Shown here one piece after another: positions 42,418-53,647 of a stretch of 64,000 nt of DNA. The notes beneath the pieces were generated by a model. It did not search any database. It was not told where the DNA came from and saw only the letters and a program-made list of their open reading frames with translations. The stretch spans positions 682,001 through 746,000 of the forward strand of contig NC_018946.1 in NCBI RefSeq assembly GCF_000304475.1, written 5' to 3'. The stretch's first letter is position 1. The number at the start of each line of letters is the position of its first letter. A program made the position numbers and the translations under genes. Source of the DNA: Kazachstania africana CBS 2517 (lineage: Eukaryota > Ascomycota > Saccharomycetes > Saccharomycetales > Saccharomycetaceae).

Positions 42418-44127
42418 CTACGTCATTATAGGCATGAAGTTTCCTAATATCATCAATGGAAACCCAGAAATGTCCCTTTTCAGTGTCCATAAACAACAGC
42501 AATCAATAACTTGTCCCTTAATTGGAGTAAGGACTCTACATGTTTTCATCCTTTCTGAACCTTTGAAATCCTTGTATGCCACACTTGCAAACGTATTAAA
42601 ATAGTCTCTTACGCTCTCGTCATCTAAGATCTCCACTATAAATGTCATTTTATTCAACAATTCTTCTCGTTTCCAGCCGCTAAGGATTTCAAATTCCTCA
42701 TTTACGTACGAGATCTGACCATTACGCCTCCAAATACACGTTGGAGTCCCTATCTGCTCAATGAATTTTGCATACTCCAAAAGAGTCCTTTGATAACATT
42801 GCTCCATGAATATCATATCTTCTTCAGTCAATGTCACAGAACATGCAATGAAGATGGGCCTAAACTCAGCCATACGTCTACACATTTCAACAAGGTCTTT
42901 CTTCGCAAATCTGCTGTTCAAATAAAGGAAGAGATGATGGAAACCTTCCGTATGTGCAAAAGGTTCATTAATTAAAGTGTAAATTTCCATGGGTCTTTCG
43001 TATCGTAAGGAATGGGGCCAATCAGGGTTACTTCTTATTTTGAAAACTTCAGGTGAAGTACATTGTAGTGCAAATGATACTGGCATATCCTTTGTGGTCT
43101 TGTAACTTGAGGCAACTTCAGGAAAAGTAGTAGACTCATTGTTCAAATAAAACTGATTTATGCCAGAATCCTTTTGTAATATACTGCTTGTTGTAGGATC
43201 CAAAGGCATTAATCTCTTAAAATTCAATGAGTTCGTTTGTGTTTCTACAGGAACCAAAGGAAAATGATGCGTAAATAGATTAATCTGTGAATTTACGATT
43301 TCCTGGGATTGCGGCCCTAGTATGATTGAATAAACATTCTGCAAAAGAGAAGGATAATGTTGCTCTGGAAGATTTTCGTTGCTTGAAGAAGCCGTAATAC
43401 TAGACCTACTGTTGTTGAGCTGATTATTCCTATTGCTGTTATTATTATACATGGTTTGGGCAAACATATTCAAATCCTGTCTTGGTGGACTTGTAGAAGT
43501 AGACATTGTCGACGTAGTATTCATTCCAGAAGAAAGCTCATTCGGTGAGGTACTTCCTGGAGTATATTTCTGAGAGAATAATCTGTTGATCGGAATTCTG
43601 TTGAACATTCTATCTTTGTGGATGATATTTGATAAAATAGAGTATTCAGAGTCTGCAGCATTCGACGCAAACTTTGCTTTATGAACGATGTAGTTTGGTT
43701 TCGAATACTGTTGACTTTCGGGACTACTTTGACTTCTTCCATCCAAGGGAGCCATAAAACGCTCTGAATTCTTCTTTGACAATTCTTCACTACTCCGGAC
43801 AGACAAGGGAAGCGCATCATCTGGGATACCAGCTAGGTACTTGCTCTTTTTTCTTGGTGCATCAATACATTTGTCTTCTAAACCTTTACTTACGCATCTC
43901 TTGCACGGTCTACTAGAATCACACGAAACGTGCCATTTAGAACAATTGACACAAGCAATACTAGTATTCTTCCTTCTTCCCTTCTTCTTCTTCTTCTGTG
44001 CGGGCTCTTCCATCATTGTACCAGGAACTCTTGTCTGACTTATGGTACTACTGCTGTTATTATTACTACTGTCACTGGACAGTACATCAGAAGAATCGGT
44101 TGGTGCCTTACTTATTTCAGCATACAT
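42418..44127 (-). CDS. ERT1: Zn2Cys6 transcription factor Ert1 (gluconeogenesis regulator)
   Basis: This is the orthologue of Ert1 (YBR239C), which with Rds2 and related factors controls gluconeogenic genes such as PCK1 on ethanol. The product is 569 residues from the ATG at 44127 (the frame extends six codons to a TTG). A lysine-rich basic stretch precedes the Zn2Cys6 cluster at about residues 59-87 ([20 protein letters not shown]). The middle is Ser/Asn-rich. A PAS domain occupies about 450-565 ([33 protein letters not shown]), as in the Ert1/AcuK/Rds2 group. It is divergent from ARC1; MLC1, expected between them in the ancestral order, is absent. Confidence 0.93.
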   Translation of the reverse strand: MYAEISKAPTDSSDVLSSDSSNNNSSSTISQTRVPGTMMEEPAQKKKKKGRRKNTSIACVNCSKWHVSCDSSRPCKRCVSKGLEDKCIDAPRKKSKYLAGIPDDALPLSVRSSEELSKKNSERFMAPLDGRSQSSPESQQYSKPNYIVHKAKFASNAADSEYSILSNIIHKDRMFNRIPINRLFSQKYTPGSTSPNELSSGMNTTSTMSTSTSPPRQDLNMFAQTMYNNNSNRNNQLNNSRSSITASSSNENLPEQHYPSLLQNVYSIILGPQSQEIVNSQINLFTHHFPLVPVETQTNSLNFKRLMPLDPTTSSILQKDSGINQFYLNNESTTFPEVASSYKTTKDMPVSFALQCTSPEVFKIRSNPDWPHSLRYERPMEIYTLINEPFAHTEGFHHLFLYLNSRFAKKDLVEMCRRMAEFRPIFIACSVTLTEEDMIFMEQCYQRTLLEYAKFIEQIGTPTCIWRRNGQISYVNEEFEILSGWKREELLNKMTFIVEILDDESVRDYFNTFASVAYKDFKGSERMKTCRVLTPIKGQVIDCCCLWTLKRDISGFPLMILGNFMPIMT

Positions 44128-45113
44128 GTTATTCGACAGCGACAATGTTAAAGTTCATGAAATAGAGGGGGGACTTTAATATAAGCTTAGTAGTAGCAAT
44201 CTGGCCTCTTAAATTTGAATATATAAGCTAAGCTTCCCGTTTTTAATCAGAGGCAAATGGAGGAAATGTAGGTGTTTACTACAGCCCTTTGCGGGTTGCC
44301 AAGATTTCTTGGCTTGCTCATAAAAAGCGATCTTGAATTGGAAATTTACACGATGAAAGAAACATGGACTCAGAGCAGGCTGCCGTCTCTGAATGATGGT
44401 AAGCTATATAAGATGTGATGTGTTTCACATTCAAGAGCATCTGCCGTTATAGGGGGTCGCTATGGTCAGAATGCGTCCCCCGACATCTAATGATGTGACA
44501 AGAGGTATTCCTGATGATTTCCTGGATTGTGCCAGCGATTGTGCACCTCACCATACTGTGTAGACTATCTGTAAGTATGAGGAAAACTACATAACGGAGA
44601 TAATGGCATATATGCTGTTTCTGTCATCTCAAAGTTCATATTTGTACAAAGTTCCAGAAAACTGTCAGAATCCTCGGATGATTCGATGGTAGAATGGATG
44701 GCGTCGATGAATAAACCATCCATATCAGCCGTCAGACTGCCCAACGGATCGCTTTAAGAAGCAGACGACTTCTATGTTCACCGCCAACATTCGCATTGTA
44801 GCGCGACCACGGTACCACAGAAATCGCACCGCTTATCGCACACATACAGCTACAAACTAGTGACTACACTGGCCAATCCATCCTTGGAATGCCTCATCTC
44901 TTGTAAATACGCCGCCTTGCTCAGTCCCACTGAACGTGGCCATTTGGTGGACATGTCTTTCTGGTCACATGACTTTTAAGTGTGTATGTCTGGGTAAAGG
45001 CATCGGATATTGAAAAAAAATTTTCTGATATCGAGTAATTGATAGAAAAAAGTCTTATGATGGGAAGAATTATATCTTATTCAAGGTAATAGAAGCATCA
45101 TTCAATCGAAAAG
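44128..45113. promoter_or_regulatory. Divergent ERT1/ARC1 upstream region
   Basis: This 986-bp region has no supported gene. AGGGG stress-element cores occur at 44166 and 44451, and GTCACATG at 44966-44973. I see no remnant of the missing MLC1. Confidence 0.4.
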
Positions 45114-46226
45114 ATGTCAGAATTAGTCTCTAAATTCCAGTCCTTATCCGTATCCAAGGAAACCTCATCTCTAAGCAAAGAACAATCCGCGTTAGAAGCT
45201 CAATGGGACTCCATCTTAAAATCCGGTCAAGTTGAATCAAATTTGGAATCAATTAACCTATTTTTAAGAGATAACGCTTTCCTTTTATCCACATTACATC
45301 CAACCGTCTCCGATGTTAACGTTTTTGAGGCTGTGCTACCTTTATTAAAGCAATTAGTCTCTTCTACCAAGGATTCCTACGCTAAATTTAGACACCTTTT
45401 AAGATGGGCCAATTACTTACAAACTTTATTAGAAATTTCTGAATCTGATAAATTGGTCTTGAATTTCGATTTAGAGCTACCTCGTGAAGTAATTGAAAAG
45501 AAGAAGAAGACCGATGCCAAGAAGGATGAAGGCGCCAAAGAAGCACCAACTGCCAAGAAAGATGACAAGAAAGATGATAAGAAACCAAGAGGTAAGCCAG
45601 ATGAAGAAACTTTGAAGAAATTAAGAGAAGAAGCCAAGGCAAAGAAAGCCGCCAAAAAGGCTGCTAATGCCGCCAAGGAAGCGCAACCAGCAAAGGATGA
45701 AAAACCAAAACCATCTGTTATTGACTTCCGTGTAGGTTTCATTCAAAAGGCCATCAAACATCCAGATGCTGACTCCTTATACGTTTCTACTATTGACGTT
45801 GGTGATGAAGAAGGTCCAAGAACTGTTTGTTCTGGTTTAGTTAAGCATTTCCCATTAGAAGCCATGCAAGAACGTTACGTTGTAGTTGTCTGTAACTTGA
45901 AGCCTGTAAATATGAGAGGTATCAAATCTACTGCTATGGTATTATGTGGTTCTGATGACTCTAAAGTGGAGTTTGTTGAACCTCCAGCTGGTTCCAAGGC
46001 AGGTGACAAAGTTTTCTTCGAAGGTTTCGGTGAGGAAGAACCATTAAAACAATTAAATCCAAAGAAGAAAATCTGGGAAGCTTTACAACCACATTTTTCT
46101 ACTAATGAAAACTTAGAGGTCATCTTTAAAGATGAAGAAAGCAAAGAAAAACCAATCTTGAAGTTAACTAATGCCAAGGGTGACTCTTTCAAGGTCGCCT
46201 CTATCGCTAATGCCAATGTCCGTTAA
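45114..46226 (+). CDS. ARC1: tRNA-aminoacylation cofactor Arc1
   Basis: Arc1 binds tRNA and tethers methionyl- and glutamyl-tRNA synthetases in the cytoplasm, raising their efficiency and restricting their location. The product is 370 residues (376 in S. cerevisiae YGL105W). Residues 1-125 form the GST-like synthetase-binding domain. A Lys/Ala/Glu-rich linker (about 128-200) binds tRNA non-specifically. The C-terminal EMAPII-type OB-fold (203-370) includes [34 protein letters not shown] and [20 protein letters not shown]. Codon use is strongly biased toward preferred yeast codons, consistent with high expression. It is from the YGL side of the duplicated region. Confidence 0.96.
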   Translation: MSELVSKFQSLSVSKETSSLSKEQSALEAQWDSILKSGQVESNLESINLFLRDNAFLLSTLHPTVSDVNVFEAVLPLLKQLVSSTKDSYAKFRHLLRWANYLQTLLEISESDKLVLNFDLELPREVIEKKKKTDAKKDEGAKEAPTAKKDDKKDDKKPRGKPDEETLKKLREEAKAKKAAKKAANAAKEAQPAKDEKPKPSVIDFRVGFIQKAIKHPDADSLYVSTIDVGDEEGPRTVCSGLVKHFPLEAMQERYVVVVCNLKPVNMRGIKSTAMVLCGSDDSKVEFVEPPAGSKAGDKVFFEGFGEEEPLKQLNPKKKIWEALQPHFSTNENLEVIFKDEESKEKPILKLTNAKGDSFKVASIANANVR

Positions 46227-46359
46227 GTATAACAATATTATCTATAATTCATATAATATTTCACTTTACCCCATTTTTTCAAAATTTATATATCACTATT
46301 AGAGTCATGAATGTTACTATTCATTAAATCATAATATATTAAAGTGTCTATATAGTATA

Positions 46360-47694
46360 TCATGTGTCATTGATTATGCATAAATGGTCATAGAATTGTA
46401 AATTGTATGAATGCTGCGTTTCCCAAAATTGTAGTTGATTGATAATGCTAGTGGTATCTTGATTTAAATATGTTAATTGAATGAGTTTAGATTTCCATAT
46501 TCCTACCAATTTGTTAGTGACCAATACCTTCAATTGTATCGTAATCTTTTCCTGATCGAAAAATTCTAAGTTCGGGACACTATAATTCAGTAAAGTATAG
46601 CAATGGATTAATAACTCGATTGAGTCAGAGTTTTCTATGAGAAATTGTATAATTGGATATATTGAAAAATTCAACGAGTTCAATTGCAGATACCAAAACA
46701 CGAGTTGCGGCGTCAATAACTGTGATATATCCTGGTTGTCATAAAGAAGCATGGTGAGAGTCACGCCAACACTTTGGCAGTCTATATTAAAATTAAATTG
46801 GTTATCCAATATCAGTGCAATCCAATAAGATGGAGTATTGGTATCTGTATTATCTATCATCTGTTCTATCAAAAGTGCAAATGAGGCTGTTATTGTTCTC
46901 TTCAAATAGCTAAGGTACCATGACATGAAATCGTCTCTGCTTAACAACGAATGGCTATGACGTTTCAACCATATGATGCCAAAAACTTTTTCATCCACCA
47001 AGTTTGATATTCGGTCCTGTTGATCCTTAATTATATGGTAATCATGAGATAACGGTAAGCGTTCTATTTTAGAAATCATGGGAGTAAGAGTGTTTTCATG
47101 TTTGATCATTGGTACGAGAGGTAAATAATCTTCCCCATTTATAATAAATGCGGAACAAGGAAAAACAAGAAAAGGTCCTTTTTTTATGTCATATTGACTA
47201 CTAGTTAGCTTAACTGATTCTTCTAATTCATCCAGCAGTAACGACAGTTTCCAATCGACATATTTTTGGTCATAATTAAATTTTTTCGTTCTGTCATCAT
47301 AATATACAGATGATACCATATTATTATAAGTTTTGAATCTTCTTGCGCTAATAGTGAAACTTTCAAAATCGTTGTCGTTAGTATAGTCAGTACCGAATTC
47401 TAGTAGTTCCATAAACTTTTTTTTTGATATGCTTTTCTCCTTTTCAGTGCCTTTCTCCAGACTAAAACACTCAAAAGCTCCAGTTTTATGATTAGTCTTG
47501 AATAAATTATTATCTAACCACATCAATCGAATATCATATGAACATGGATCGTTATGTTTCGAACACAACGAACAAACTGGCTTCACTTCATCGCATTTAC
47601 GCTTTTTCAATCTACAGGCCCAACATCCAGTGAAAGCTCTTGCTCGAACGGTATTAGATTTCTTTTTTATCCTCTTCTTCTTTGGCTCAGTCAT
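46360..47694 (-). CDS. THI2: Zn2Cys6 transcription factor Thi2
   Basis: Thi2 activates thiamine biosynthesis genes together with Thi3 and Pdc2 when thiamine is scarce. The product is 444 residues (450 in S. cerevisiae YBR240C). A basic N-terminus precedes the Zn2Cys6 cluster with C24, C27, C34, C41, C44 and C51 (CWACRLKKRKC, then VCSLCSKHNDPC). The remainder is a helical regulatory region without a recognisable motif. It converges on ARC1 with a 133-bp gap. The first ATG is used. Confidence 0.9.
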   Translation of the reverse strand: MTEPKKKRIKKKSNTVRARAFTGCWACRLKKRKCDEVKPVCSLCSKHNDPCSYDIRLMWLDNNLFKTNHKTGAFECFSLEKGTEKEKSISKKKFMELLEFGTDYTNDNDFESFTISARRFKTYNNMVSSVYYDDRTKKFNYDQKYVDWKLSLLLDELEESVKLTSSQYDIKKGPFLVFPCSAFIINGEDYLPLVPMIKHENTLTPMISKIERLPLSHDYHIIKDQQDRISNLVDEKVFGIIWLKRHSHSLLSRDDFMSWYLSYLKRTITASFALLIEQMIDNTDTNTPSYWIALILDNQFNFNIDCQSVGVTLTMLLYDNQDISQLLTPQLVFWYLQLNSLNFSIYPIIQFLIENSDSIELLIHCYTLLNYSVPNLEFFDQEKITIQLKVLVTNKLVGIWKSKLIQLTYLNQDTTSIINQLQFWETQHSYNLQFYDHLCIINDT

Positions 47695-48597
47695 TGTAGC
47701 ATAGCTTTAGTTCAATTGATATATAATCCAAGACTGAATCATTTCTAAAATTCAAACATTCAGGTACACATCAAAAATAAGATTACAAGACAAGGTGACT
47801 ATATAAAGTAAATCAGATAAAATGGATCTTATCTCAGCAAGCAAGCAAAAAAAACTTTTGCAGGCACAACGTGGTCTTTGATTCAAGAAGCGTATTTTTG
47901 AAGTCAAATAGGCACGACACACTCAAATTTTCCATTGGCTAGTCGCCTATCTGCCACATCTATTCCTTTTTCATAAATAAGATTTCCCCCTCAATAAAAT
48001 CTCGAAGATCATCAGAAATGTATGCGTTTAAGAGTTTAGAAGAAATTTGCAGCCCATGCAACCAAAATAGATTGTTTCTATCCGACCATGACCGTGGAAC
48101 TTCAAAAGGAAATCTGTTTGATGCTGGAACCTTTTCGTATGATTAATTGATTACTATATAATTCAAAAATGAAATAATAATTTATTAGTAAAAATATCAA
48201 TTAAAAGAAAAAATCAGCAGTAATTAATAATAATATGTGGGTTTCTGTAGGTAAAATTCTCTGAGTTTCGGTTCCACATTTTATTTTTGACTTTTGCGGG
48301 AGTAAAATGGCAGCAAAATTAAGATTGGTCTGGAGAGAATGGAAAGGCTTTGCGACAGTAATTTGAAGCATGGAAATCACGGTATCATCGAATTTTTTTT
48401 TTCCTACATATTTTTTTTTTTGTGTATAGGTGATTGCAAAAAATGAGTGAGTAGACCCAGAAAGAGTAAAAAAAAAACACTTTTTCATCAATGCAGTTTT
48501 GGAAGAAGAAGAGGAAGGGAAGCCAGTGGGATACATGTTACCGGAGTTTGTTCTCTTTCCTTTTTCCTTCTTCTCTCGTTCTTTCACTCTTTTTACA
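47695..48597. other. THI2 upstream region
   Basis: This 903-bp stretch lies between the THI2 start and the VPS73 stop. It contains poly-T/poly-A tracts (48390-48420, 48469-48478) and no supported gene. The minus-strand frame 48201-48674 starts at a TTG inside VPS73 and is low-complexity. Confidence 0.4.
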
Positions 48598-50040
48598 TTA
48601 ATAATCTGCCCATATATCTGTGTAGTTAGTCTTGCTCTTTGTTTCAGGAACACGTTCGTAGATGTAGTATGCAAAACTTATTGCAAATGCTGCGAAGAGC
48701 ATGTAGACATAGCCACCCATCAGATTGTTAACGAGAGGGAAGCCGTAGCCAATCACGAAAGTGGCCAGCCAGTTACATACAGTACCGTAACTTTGTGCAG
48801 TAGCTGACTCCTCTGCGGTTGACAGCTCACCAATGATTAAAAATGGAATAGGCCCCAGACCTATTGCAAACGCACTTATGTAGACAAAAATGGAGATGAT
48901 CAAAGAAACGGATTTTAGATTGATTATACTGATGCTGATAAAGAACGATGCCGCAGACATGATTATTGTGGATGTCAACAGTAGTGGTTTTCTTCCATAT
49001 TGGTCGACGATTAATGATGCAAGGAATGTGACCACAACGTTAATGATCGAGACTCCAAAATTGGCAAAAATAGCATATTCTGGTAATAATCTGCTGATAA
49101 TTTTCACACCATAAAAAATAATCGAATTAATACCACAGAATTGTTGACCCATCAATATGGCAGTAATGGCGTCACGTGGTTTCTTGTGTGAAGCACCCCT
49201 GACGTATTGCCAGAATGTCAAAGGTCTTACGTTAGTACCACTTTCAATCTCTGCATGTCTAAACTCTTTCTTCCAATCGTTAATTTCATTCTTAACTTCC
49301 TGATAAGTGGTAGAACGGAGATAAGATAAAGCATTTTCTGCCTTGTCAAGTTTATTAGTGTGTCTGAGTAGCCATTTTGGTGATTCGTATATTTGAATCC
49401 AACAGACGAAATTAATAGCGGCAATAGCGGCACCAACTAAGAGGAGCCATCTCCAGTACAGTTCATTAGCCAACTTGATTGCTAATGATTGAGTCAATAA
49501 TATACCAAGGTTGATACTCAATTGGTTCATCGAACCCATGGCACCTCTCCATACTGCAGGAGTAATTTCATTGATGTACAAAGGTGTCACAACAATTTGC
49601 ACGCCACATGCGACACCCACAATGATTCTACCAATCAATAAGCCTGCATAGTTATTGGAAGCGAATAACACGCATGAACCTACTAAGCCCAAAGTACAAG
49701 TTATAAAACTAGTGAACTTTCTACCATATCTATTAGCCAATCTACCACCGAAGAAAGACCCAACTAACCCCCCAACACTAAACATTGCAGTAATTGCACC
49801 ATACTGCTGGTCAGTTAACGTAATACACTGAGCATAACCATGGCTCCCCAAGTACGTTTCTTCATAGCCTTCCATAGTCACTGTAGGACACATAATCGAC
49901 TGTTGTGGGGCATTGAGTTCGGCAATATGGTAACCATACTGAATTGACCCCATACATGCCACCAAAGTCGAGAAAATCAAAGGGTTTGTAAGCAAAGCCC
50001 TTTTCTTAGTATCTGAGATCAGAGAAGTGGATTCTGGCAT
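48598..50040 (-). CDS. VPS73: Sugar-porter-family membrane protein (Vps73/YBR241C)
   Basis: This is a single-copy member of the pair VPS73 (YGL104C) and YBR241C, putative vacuolar transporters of the MFS sugar-porter family; the substrate is unknown and VPS73 mutants mis-sort vacuolar proteins. The product is 480 residues with 12 predicted membrane segments. Sugar-porter signatures are visible: GGRLANRYGRK after TM2, ESPKWLLRH in the central loop, GQQFCGINSIIFYG in TM7, DQYGRKPLLL after TM8 and the final PETKSKT. The position between THI2 and RPL28 fits both paralogues' ancestral site. The first ATG is used. Confidence 0.92.
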   Translation of the reverse strand: MPESTSLISDTKKRALLTNPLIFSTLVACMGSIQYGYHIAELNAPQQSIMCPTVTMEGYEETYLGSHGYAQCITLTDQQYGAITAMFSVGGLVGSFFGGRLANRYGRKFTSFITCTLGLVGSCVLFASNNYAGLLIGRIIVGVACGVQIVVTPLYINEITPAVWRGAMGSMNQLSINLGILLTQSLAIKLANELYWRWLLLVGAAIAAINFVCWIQIYESPKWLLRHTNKLDKAENALSYLRSTTYQEVKNEINDWKKEFRHAEIESGTNVRPLTFWQYVRGASHKKPRDAITAILMGQQFCGINSIIFYGVKIISRLLPEYAIFANFGVSIINVVVTFLASLIVDQYGRKPLLLTSTIIMSAASFFISISIINLKSVSLIISIFVYISAFAIGLGPIPFLIIGELSTAEESATAQSYGTVCNWLATFVIGYGFPLVNNLMGGYVYMLFAAFAISFAYYIYERVPETKSKTNYTDIWADY

Positions 50041-50448
50041 TTCCTCCTATCGTCTTATGACTATAGTAAAAGATTTCTCTAAAGATACATTTGAAAACTT
50101 CTTATATCTCTCTCCTTATAAGAGAAACCTTGTGCCATCCATCCCCCGTACCCGTGGGTGTTAGCCTTACCACAGCATTCTCTCTAAAAAAAAAACTGCT
50201 TTTATTATTCGTTTGACTGTTCTTGAACCCAGACATGCTAAATCCAGACATTTTTTGAAAAATTTAAAAAAATTTCAATTTTTTTGAAAAAAAAAAGAGA
50301 CGCAACTTTTTTCACGGGAGACGCAAATGCCAGTCTGCTTCGAGCGGCGAAATGCAATTTCATTTATAATATTCATCAAACTTTATATATTGAAAACTAC
50401 TTGTAATTTCATATTTTTTGTATTGTCTTAATAAACCAAGAATCAAAA
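50041..50448. promoter_or_regulatory. Divergent VPS73/RPL28 promoter region
   Basis: This 408-bp region contains the tandem Rap1-like sites at 50226-50252 and long T/A-rich tracts (50254-50300) typical of ribosomal protein promoters. Confidence 0.6.
50226..50252 (+). promoter_or_regulatory. Tandem Rap1-like sites of RPL28
   Basis: AACCCAGACATG (50226-50237) and AATCCAGACATT (50241-50252) are spaced 15 bp apart in the same orientation, about 200 bp upstream of the RPL28 ATG. Paired Rap1 sites at this distance are the hallmark of yeast ribosomal protein promoters. A T-rich tract follows immediately. Confidence 0.7.
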
Positions 50449-51296
50449 ATGCCTTCAAGATTTACTAAGACTAGAAAGCACAGAGGTCACGTCTCAGGTA
50501 TGTAGTTCCGTTTGGAAGAGGGAATGAAAGAACCAAGACGGCGATTCTTCTTTTTAAATATGTGCAGATATTATTTCTCCTGATGTAGCAGTGATTGTAT
50601 TCTACTGCCTTTTATGGCAAAAAGGTCAACGACATTGGGCTTTTTCTTTTAAAGGAGAAGTCTTTGTTTTTATCGCATGCAAATGCTTGATATAGAACTC
50701 TTCCTTCGTGACCTCCGAATACTCTCACTGTTACTATAAGAAAAATGAGTGTATCCTAGCAGGGACGCAATTCTTTTTTTTCTTTTGAGTGATAGTGTTC
50801 ATTTAAAGAGACAGATTCCCCGTAACTTTTATGAGATCATAATTTTTACTAACATCTTTTAAACAATTTAAAAAATTGTTTTTGATTTTATACAGCCGGT
50901 AAAGGTAGAATCGGTAAGCACAGAAAGCACCCGGGTGGTAGAGGTATGGCCGGTGGTTTACACCACCACAGAACCAACTTGGATAAATACCACCCAGGTT
51001 ACTTCGGTAAGGTCGGTATGAGATACTTCCACAAGCAACAAGCTCACTTCTGGAAGCCAGTCTTAAACTTAGACAAGTTATGGACTTTAGTCCCAGAAGA
51101 AAAGAGAGACGACTACTTAAAGTCCGCTTCCAAGTCCGCTGCTCCAGTCATTGACACTTTAGCTGCTGGTTACGGTAAGGTCTTAGGTAAGGGTAGAATT
51201 CCAAACGTCCCAGTCATCGTCAAGGCCAGATTCGTTTCTAAGTTAGCTGAAGAAAAGATCAAGGCTGCTGGTGGTGTTGTTGAATTAATTGCCTAA
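50449..51296 (+). CDS. RPL28: 60S ribosomal protein L28 (uL15), spliced
   Basis: Two exons encode 149 residues, the S. cerevisiae length. Exon 1 is 50449-50497 ([16 protein letters not shown] plus one base) and exon 2 is 50896-51296, ending GGVVELIA. The 398-nt intron (50498-50895) has a GTATGT donor, TACTAAC at 50847-50853 and a CAG acceptor. The intron splits the same Ala codon as in YGL103W (the cycloheximide-resistance gene CYH2). uL15 lies at the base of the large subunit near the E site. Exon 2 codons are almost all preferred yeast codons. The long ATG frame from 50946 is only part of exon 2. Confidence 0.98.
50498..50895 (+). other. RPL28 intron
   Basis: The donor GTATGT is at 50498-50503, the branch site TACTAAC at 50847-50853 and the CAG acceptor at 50893-50895. 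No snoRNA boxes were recognised inside. Confidence 0.96.
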
Positions 51297-51591
51297 GCGC
51301 ATTAAAGGTATATATAGTATCCATTTAATCATATATCTATTCAATAATTCACAATTATCTAACTCATTTTGCATCTTGAAACACAGAGAATGCTGTCGGT
51401 GTTTCTTTGTTTACATTTGATCCATTTATAAAAATTTGTGTATAATATATACATTTAACGGGATTACTTGAAAAAAATTTTAAGATCTTCATTGCATCGC
51501 ATCCTATTTAAAAGGCAATACAAACAAAACCAGAAAAAAAAACGTGCCATAGGCACTTTAAAGTTCAATATCCTCGAAGGAAATCAATACC

Positions 51592-52290
51592 ATGTCATCT
51601 GTTAAAACGTCGATATCAACTTCAAATAACACAATTAGCGCAACGGCCAAACTATGGGAGCCAAAGGACCATATCCCAAATTCAGTAAAGGAGTTCCTAG
51701 ATCTGACGCAGCCAAATTATTTACTAGGACTTCTCAACGTCATACAACAGTTAAAAATTCAAAAGAGAACCGGCTGGCTAGACTACGGCATGTCAGTTGC
51801 TGAAAGTGAAAGTATCTCTGATCATATGTACCGTATGTCAATTATATCAATGTTAATCTCCAATCCTAACGTAAATCGTGATAAGTGCATGAGAATTGCT
51901 CTAGTACATGATATGGCAGAGGCCATTGTTGGGGATATAACACCTGTTGATGCCATTGGTAAGGAGGAGAAGCATAGAAGAGAATGGGAAACGATGAAAT
52001 ATGTATGTAATGAATTAATCAAACCTGTAAGCGAGATTGCTGCAAGGGAAATCATGGAGGCATGGTTAGACTACGAAAGGATCGAGTCGTTAGAAGCCAG
52101 ATACGTTAAAGACATAGATAAATATGAATTATTGGTTCAATGTTTCGAATATGAAAAGAAACACAATGGGAAATTGAACTTTCAAGATTTTTTCAGCACC
52201 GTTGAGAACATCAAAACTGATGAAGTTATCAAATGGACCAAGGAATTGATTAGTTTACGTGAAAAATTCTTTGCATCTCTGTATAAATAA
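51592..52290 (+). CDS. HD-domain 5'-deoxynucleotidase (YGL101W/YBR242W family)
   Basis: This is an orthologue of the paralogous pair YGL101W/YBR242W, related to human HDDC2 and bacterial YfbR, which remove phosphate from deoxynucleoside 5'-monophosphates. The product is 232 residues. Metal-binding HD-domain residues are visible: H in SISDHMYRMS, the HD pair in VHDMAEAIVGD, and the downstream Asp in KDIDKYELLVQ. The first ~25 residues are Ser/Thr-rich and variable. It is tandem with RPL28 and converges on ALG7 with only a 10-bp gap. Only one copy is seen here, so I cannot say which S. cerevisiae paralogue corresponds. Confidence 0.92.
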   Translation: MSSVKTSISTSNNTISATAKLWEPKDHIPNSVKEFLDLTQPNYLLGLLNVIQQLKIQKRTGWLDYGMSVAESESISDHMYRMSIISMLISNPNVNRDKCMRIALVHDMAEAIVGDITPVDAIGKEEKHRREWETMKYVCNELIKPVSEIAAREIMEAWLDYERIESLEARYVKDIDKYELLVQCFEYEKKHNGKLNFQDFFSTVENIKTDEVIKWTKELISLREKFFASLYK

Positions 52291-52300
52291 GTATATATTT

Positions 52301-53647
52301 TTAATGAATATCCCATAAGTTATCGTGACCAAACATTATACTACCTAGAGAATGTCTCAAAAGTATGGATAGTATGCCAATGGAAAATTGAATCAATAGT
52401 ATTCTTTCACACAATTTATCTTCCCTTAGAGGCCCTGACCAAACTAATATAAGATTTAGTAATGTCATATTCGAACAAGCAATTATCTCCTTTGTTTTCT
52501 CCTCATATTCTAAATGAATCAATTTGAAAGTATGTAATAATTTCAGCACACGAAGCACAATTGGCTTTGGTTTTGTAGTCTTTAGATCTGCCATTGATGG
52601 GTACATGAGACCATCATTTTCGTTGAATTTTGGTAATCTGTGCCTTGGGCATGGGACCAGATGAAATAATTGTGGTACACTATAAATGAAATTTAATATT
52701 TGAGGTATGAATAGCAGTAACATTGTCTTTGAGAAATGGCCCAATATTCCAACGACAGCAAATACCATTCCAGCAAAATAGCAGTACGTATCACCGACAA
52801 ATACTTTAGCAGGCCAACGATTCCATTTATACAAAGCCAACGAGACACCAAGGAAAGGAATGATTAAAGCAGCAGAGAATCTATGTCTCGATTTGGTGGC
52901 TTCAATTCCCATTCCTAAATAAAGAACGTCATTTATCAAAGCTAAGAGAGCCAAGACGATACTCTGGCCCACTTCTAGACCATTAACTCCGGCTAGAATA
53001 TTGATGGAATTTGGACAAAAGATTGCCATTGATGCCATATATACATAGTAAAAAAATCCGAGATTGATGACAGACGAATCACGAAGATTTAACCAATTCA
53101 TGACAAATTTGGGGATCAAAACATATGTGACGTTGAAATCGACATAATAAACCATTAACAATGGGATTGCTGCTACTGCTGGAAGAAAAAACTTGTGTCT
53201 CCAACGCAAATCAAATAAATCGTCGGCTACACCCAGAAGAATTGTTGTCTGTAGGCATAATAAACTACTCAAATATTCAGCCAATTTATTATGTGGAAAG
53301 ATGGCCACTTGGGGATTTGTTTCCAAAATGGCCGTTTCGCCGTGATTATTACCATTGTTGGACGAGAGATACGTGTAAAAGATGAATGGAATATAAAAAA
53401 GCATGATGAACACATAAACGACCGCAGAGACGGATCCAATACATTCAGGTAGTAATGGTCTACCGGGTTTACTCATGTCTTTGCCATGTAATCCGATTTT
53501 AACGTATGAATTGGAAACTTTTGGAATCAAGTAATCTGTTGCCAAATACCCTATGATTGAGAAGGCGATGGATGCTAAAATGGGAGAGATGTTTCTCGTA
53601 AAGTATATCAATGATATAGCACACAAAAGAAGTAGCTTCCGGTGCAT
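52301..53647 (-). CDS. ALG7: UDP-GlcNAc:dolichyl-P GlcNAc-1-P transferase Alg7
   Basis: Alg7 transfers GlcNAc-1-phosphate to dolichyl phosphate in the ER membrane, the first step of N-glycan precursor synthesis and the target of tunicamycin. The product is 448 residues from the ATG at 53647 (448 in S. cerevisiae YBR243C); a TTG at 53692 extends the frame without homology. It has about ten membrane segments. Conserved motifs are GVADDLFDLRWRHK, NSINILAGVNGLEVGQ, KVFVGDTYCYFAGM and the C-terminal loop VPCPRHRLPKFNENDGLMYP. A short plus-strand Pex14-like frame overlaps its start region. Confidence 0.96.
   Translation of the reverse strand: MHRKLLLLCAISLIYFTRNISPILASIAFSIIGYLATDYLIPKVSNSYVKIGLHGKDMSKPGRPLLPECIGSVSAVVYVFIMLFYIPFIFYTYLSSNNGNNHGETAILETNPQVAIFPHNKLAEYLSSLLCLQTTILLGVADDLFDLRWRHKFFLPAVAAIPLLMVYYVDFNVTYVLIPKFVMNWLNLRDSSVINLGFFYYVYMASMAIFCPNSINILAGVNGLEVGQSIVLALLALINDVLYLGMGIEATKSRHRFSAALIIPFLGVSLALYKWNRWPAKVFVGDTYCYFAGMVFAVVGILGHFSKTMLLLFIPQILNFIYSVPQLFHLVPCPRHRLPKFNENDGLMYPSMADLKTTKPKPIVLRVLKLLHTFKLIHLEYEEKTKEIIACSNMTLLNLILVWSGPLREDKLCERILLIQFSIGILSILLRHSLGSIMFGHDNLWDIH

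Noticed and set aside
48201..48674. 157-codon minus-strand frame after VPS73
   Set aside because: Begins at TTG within VPS73, is low-complexity Lys/Phe-rich and resembles no known protein.
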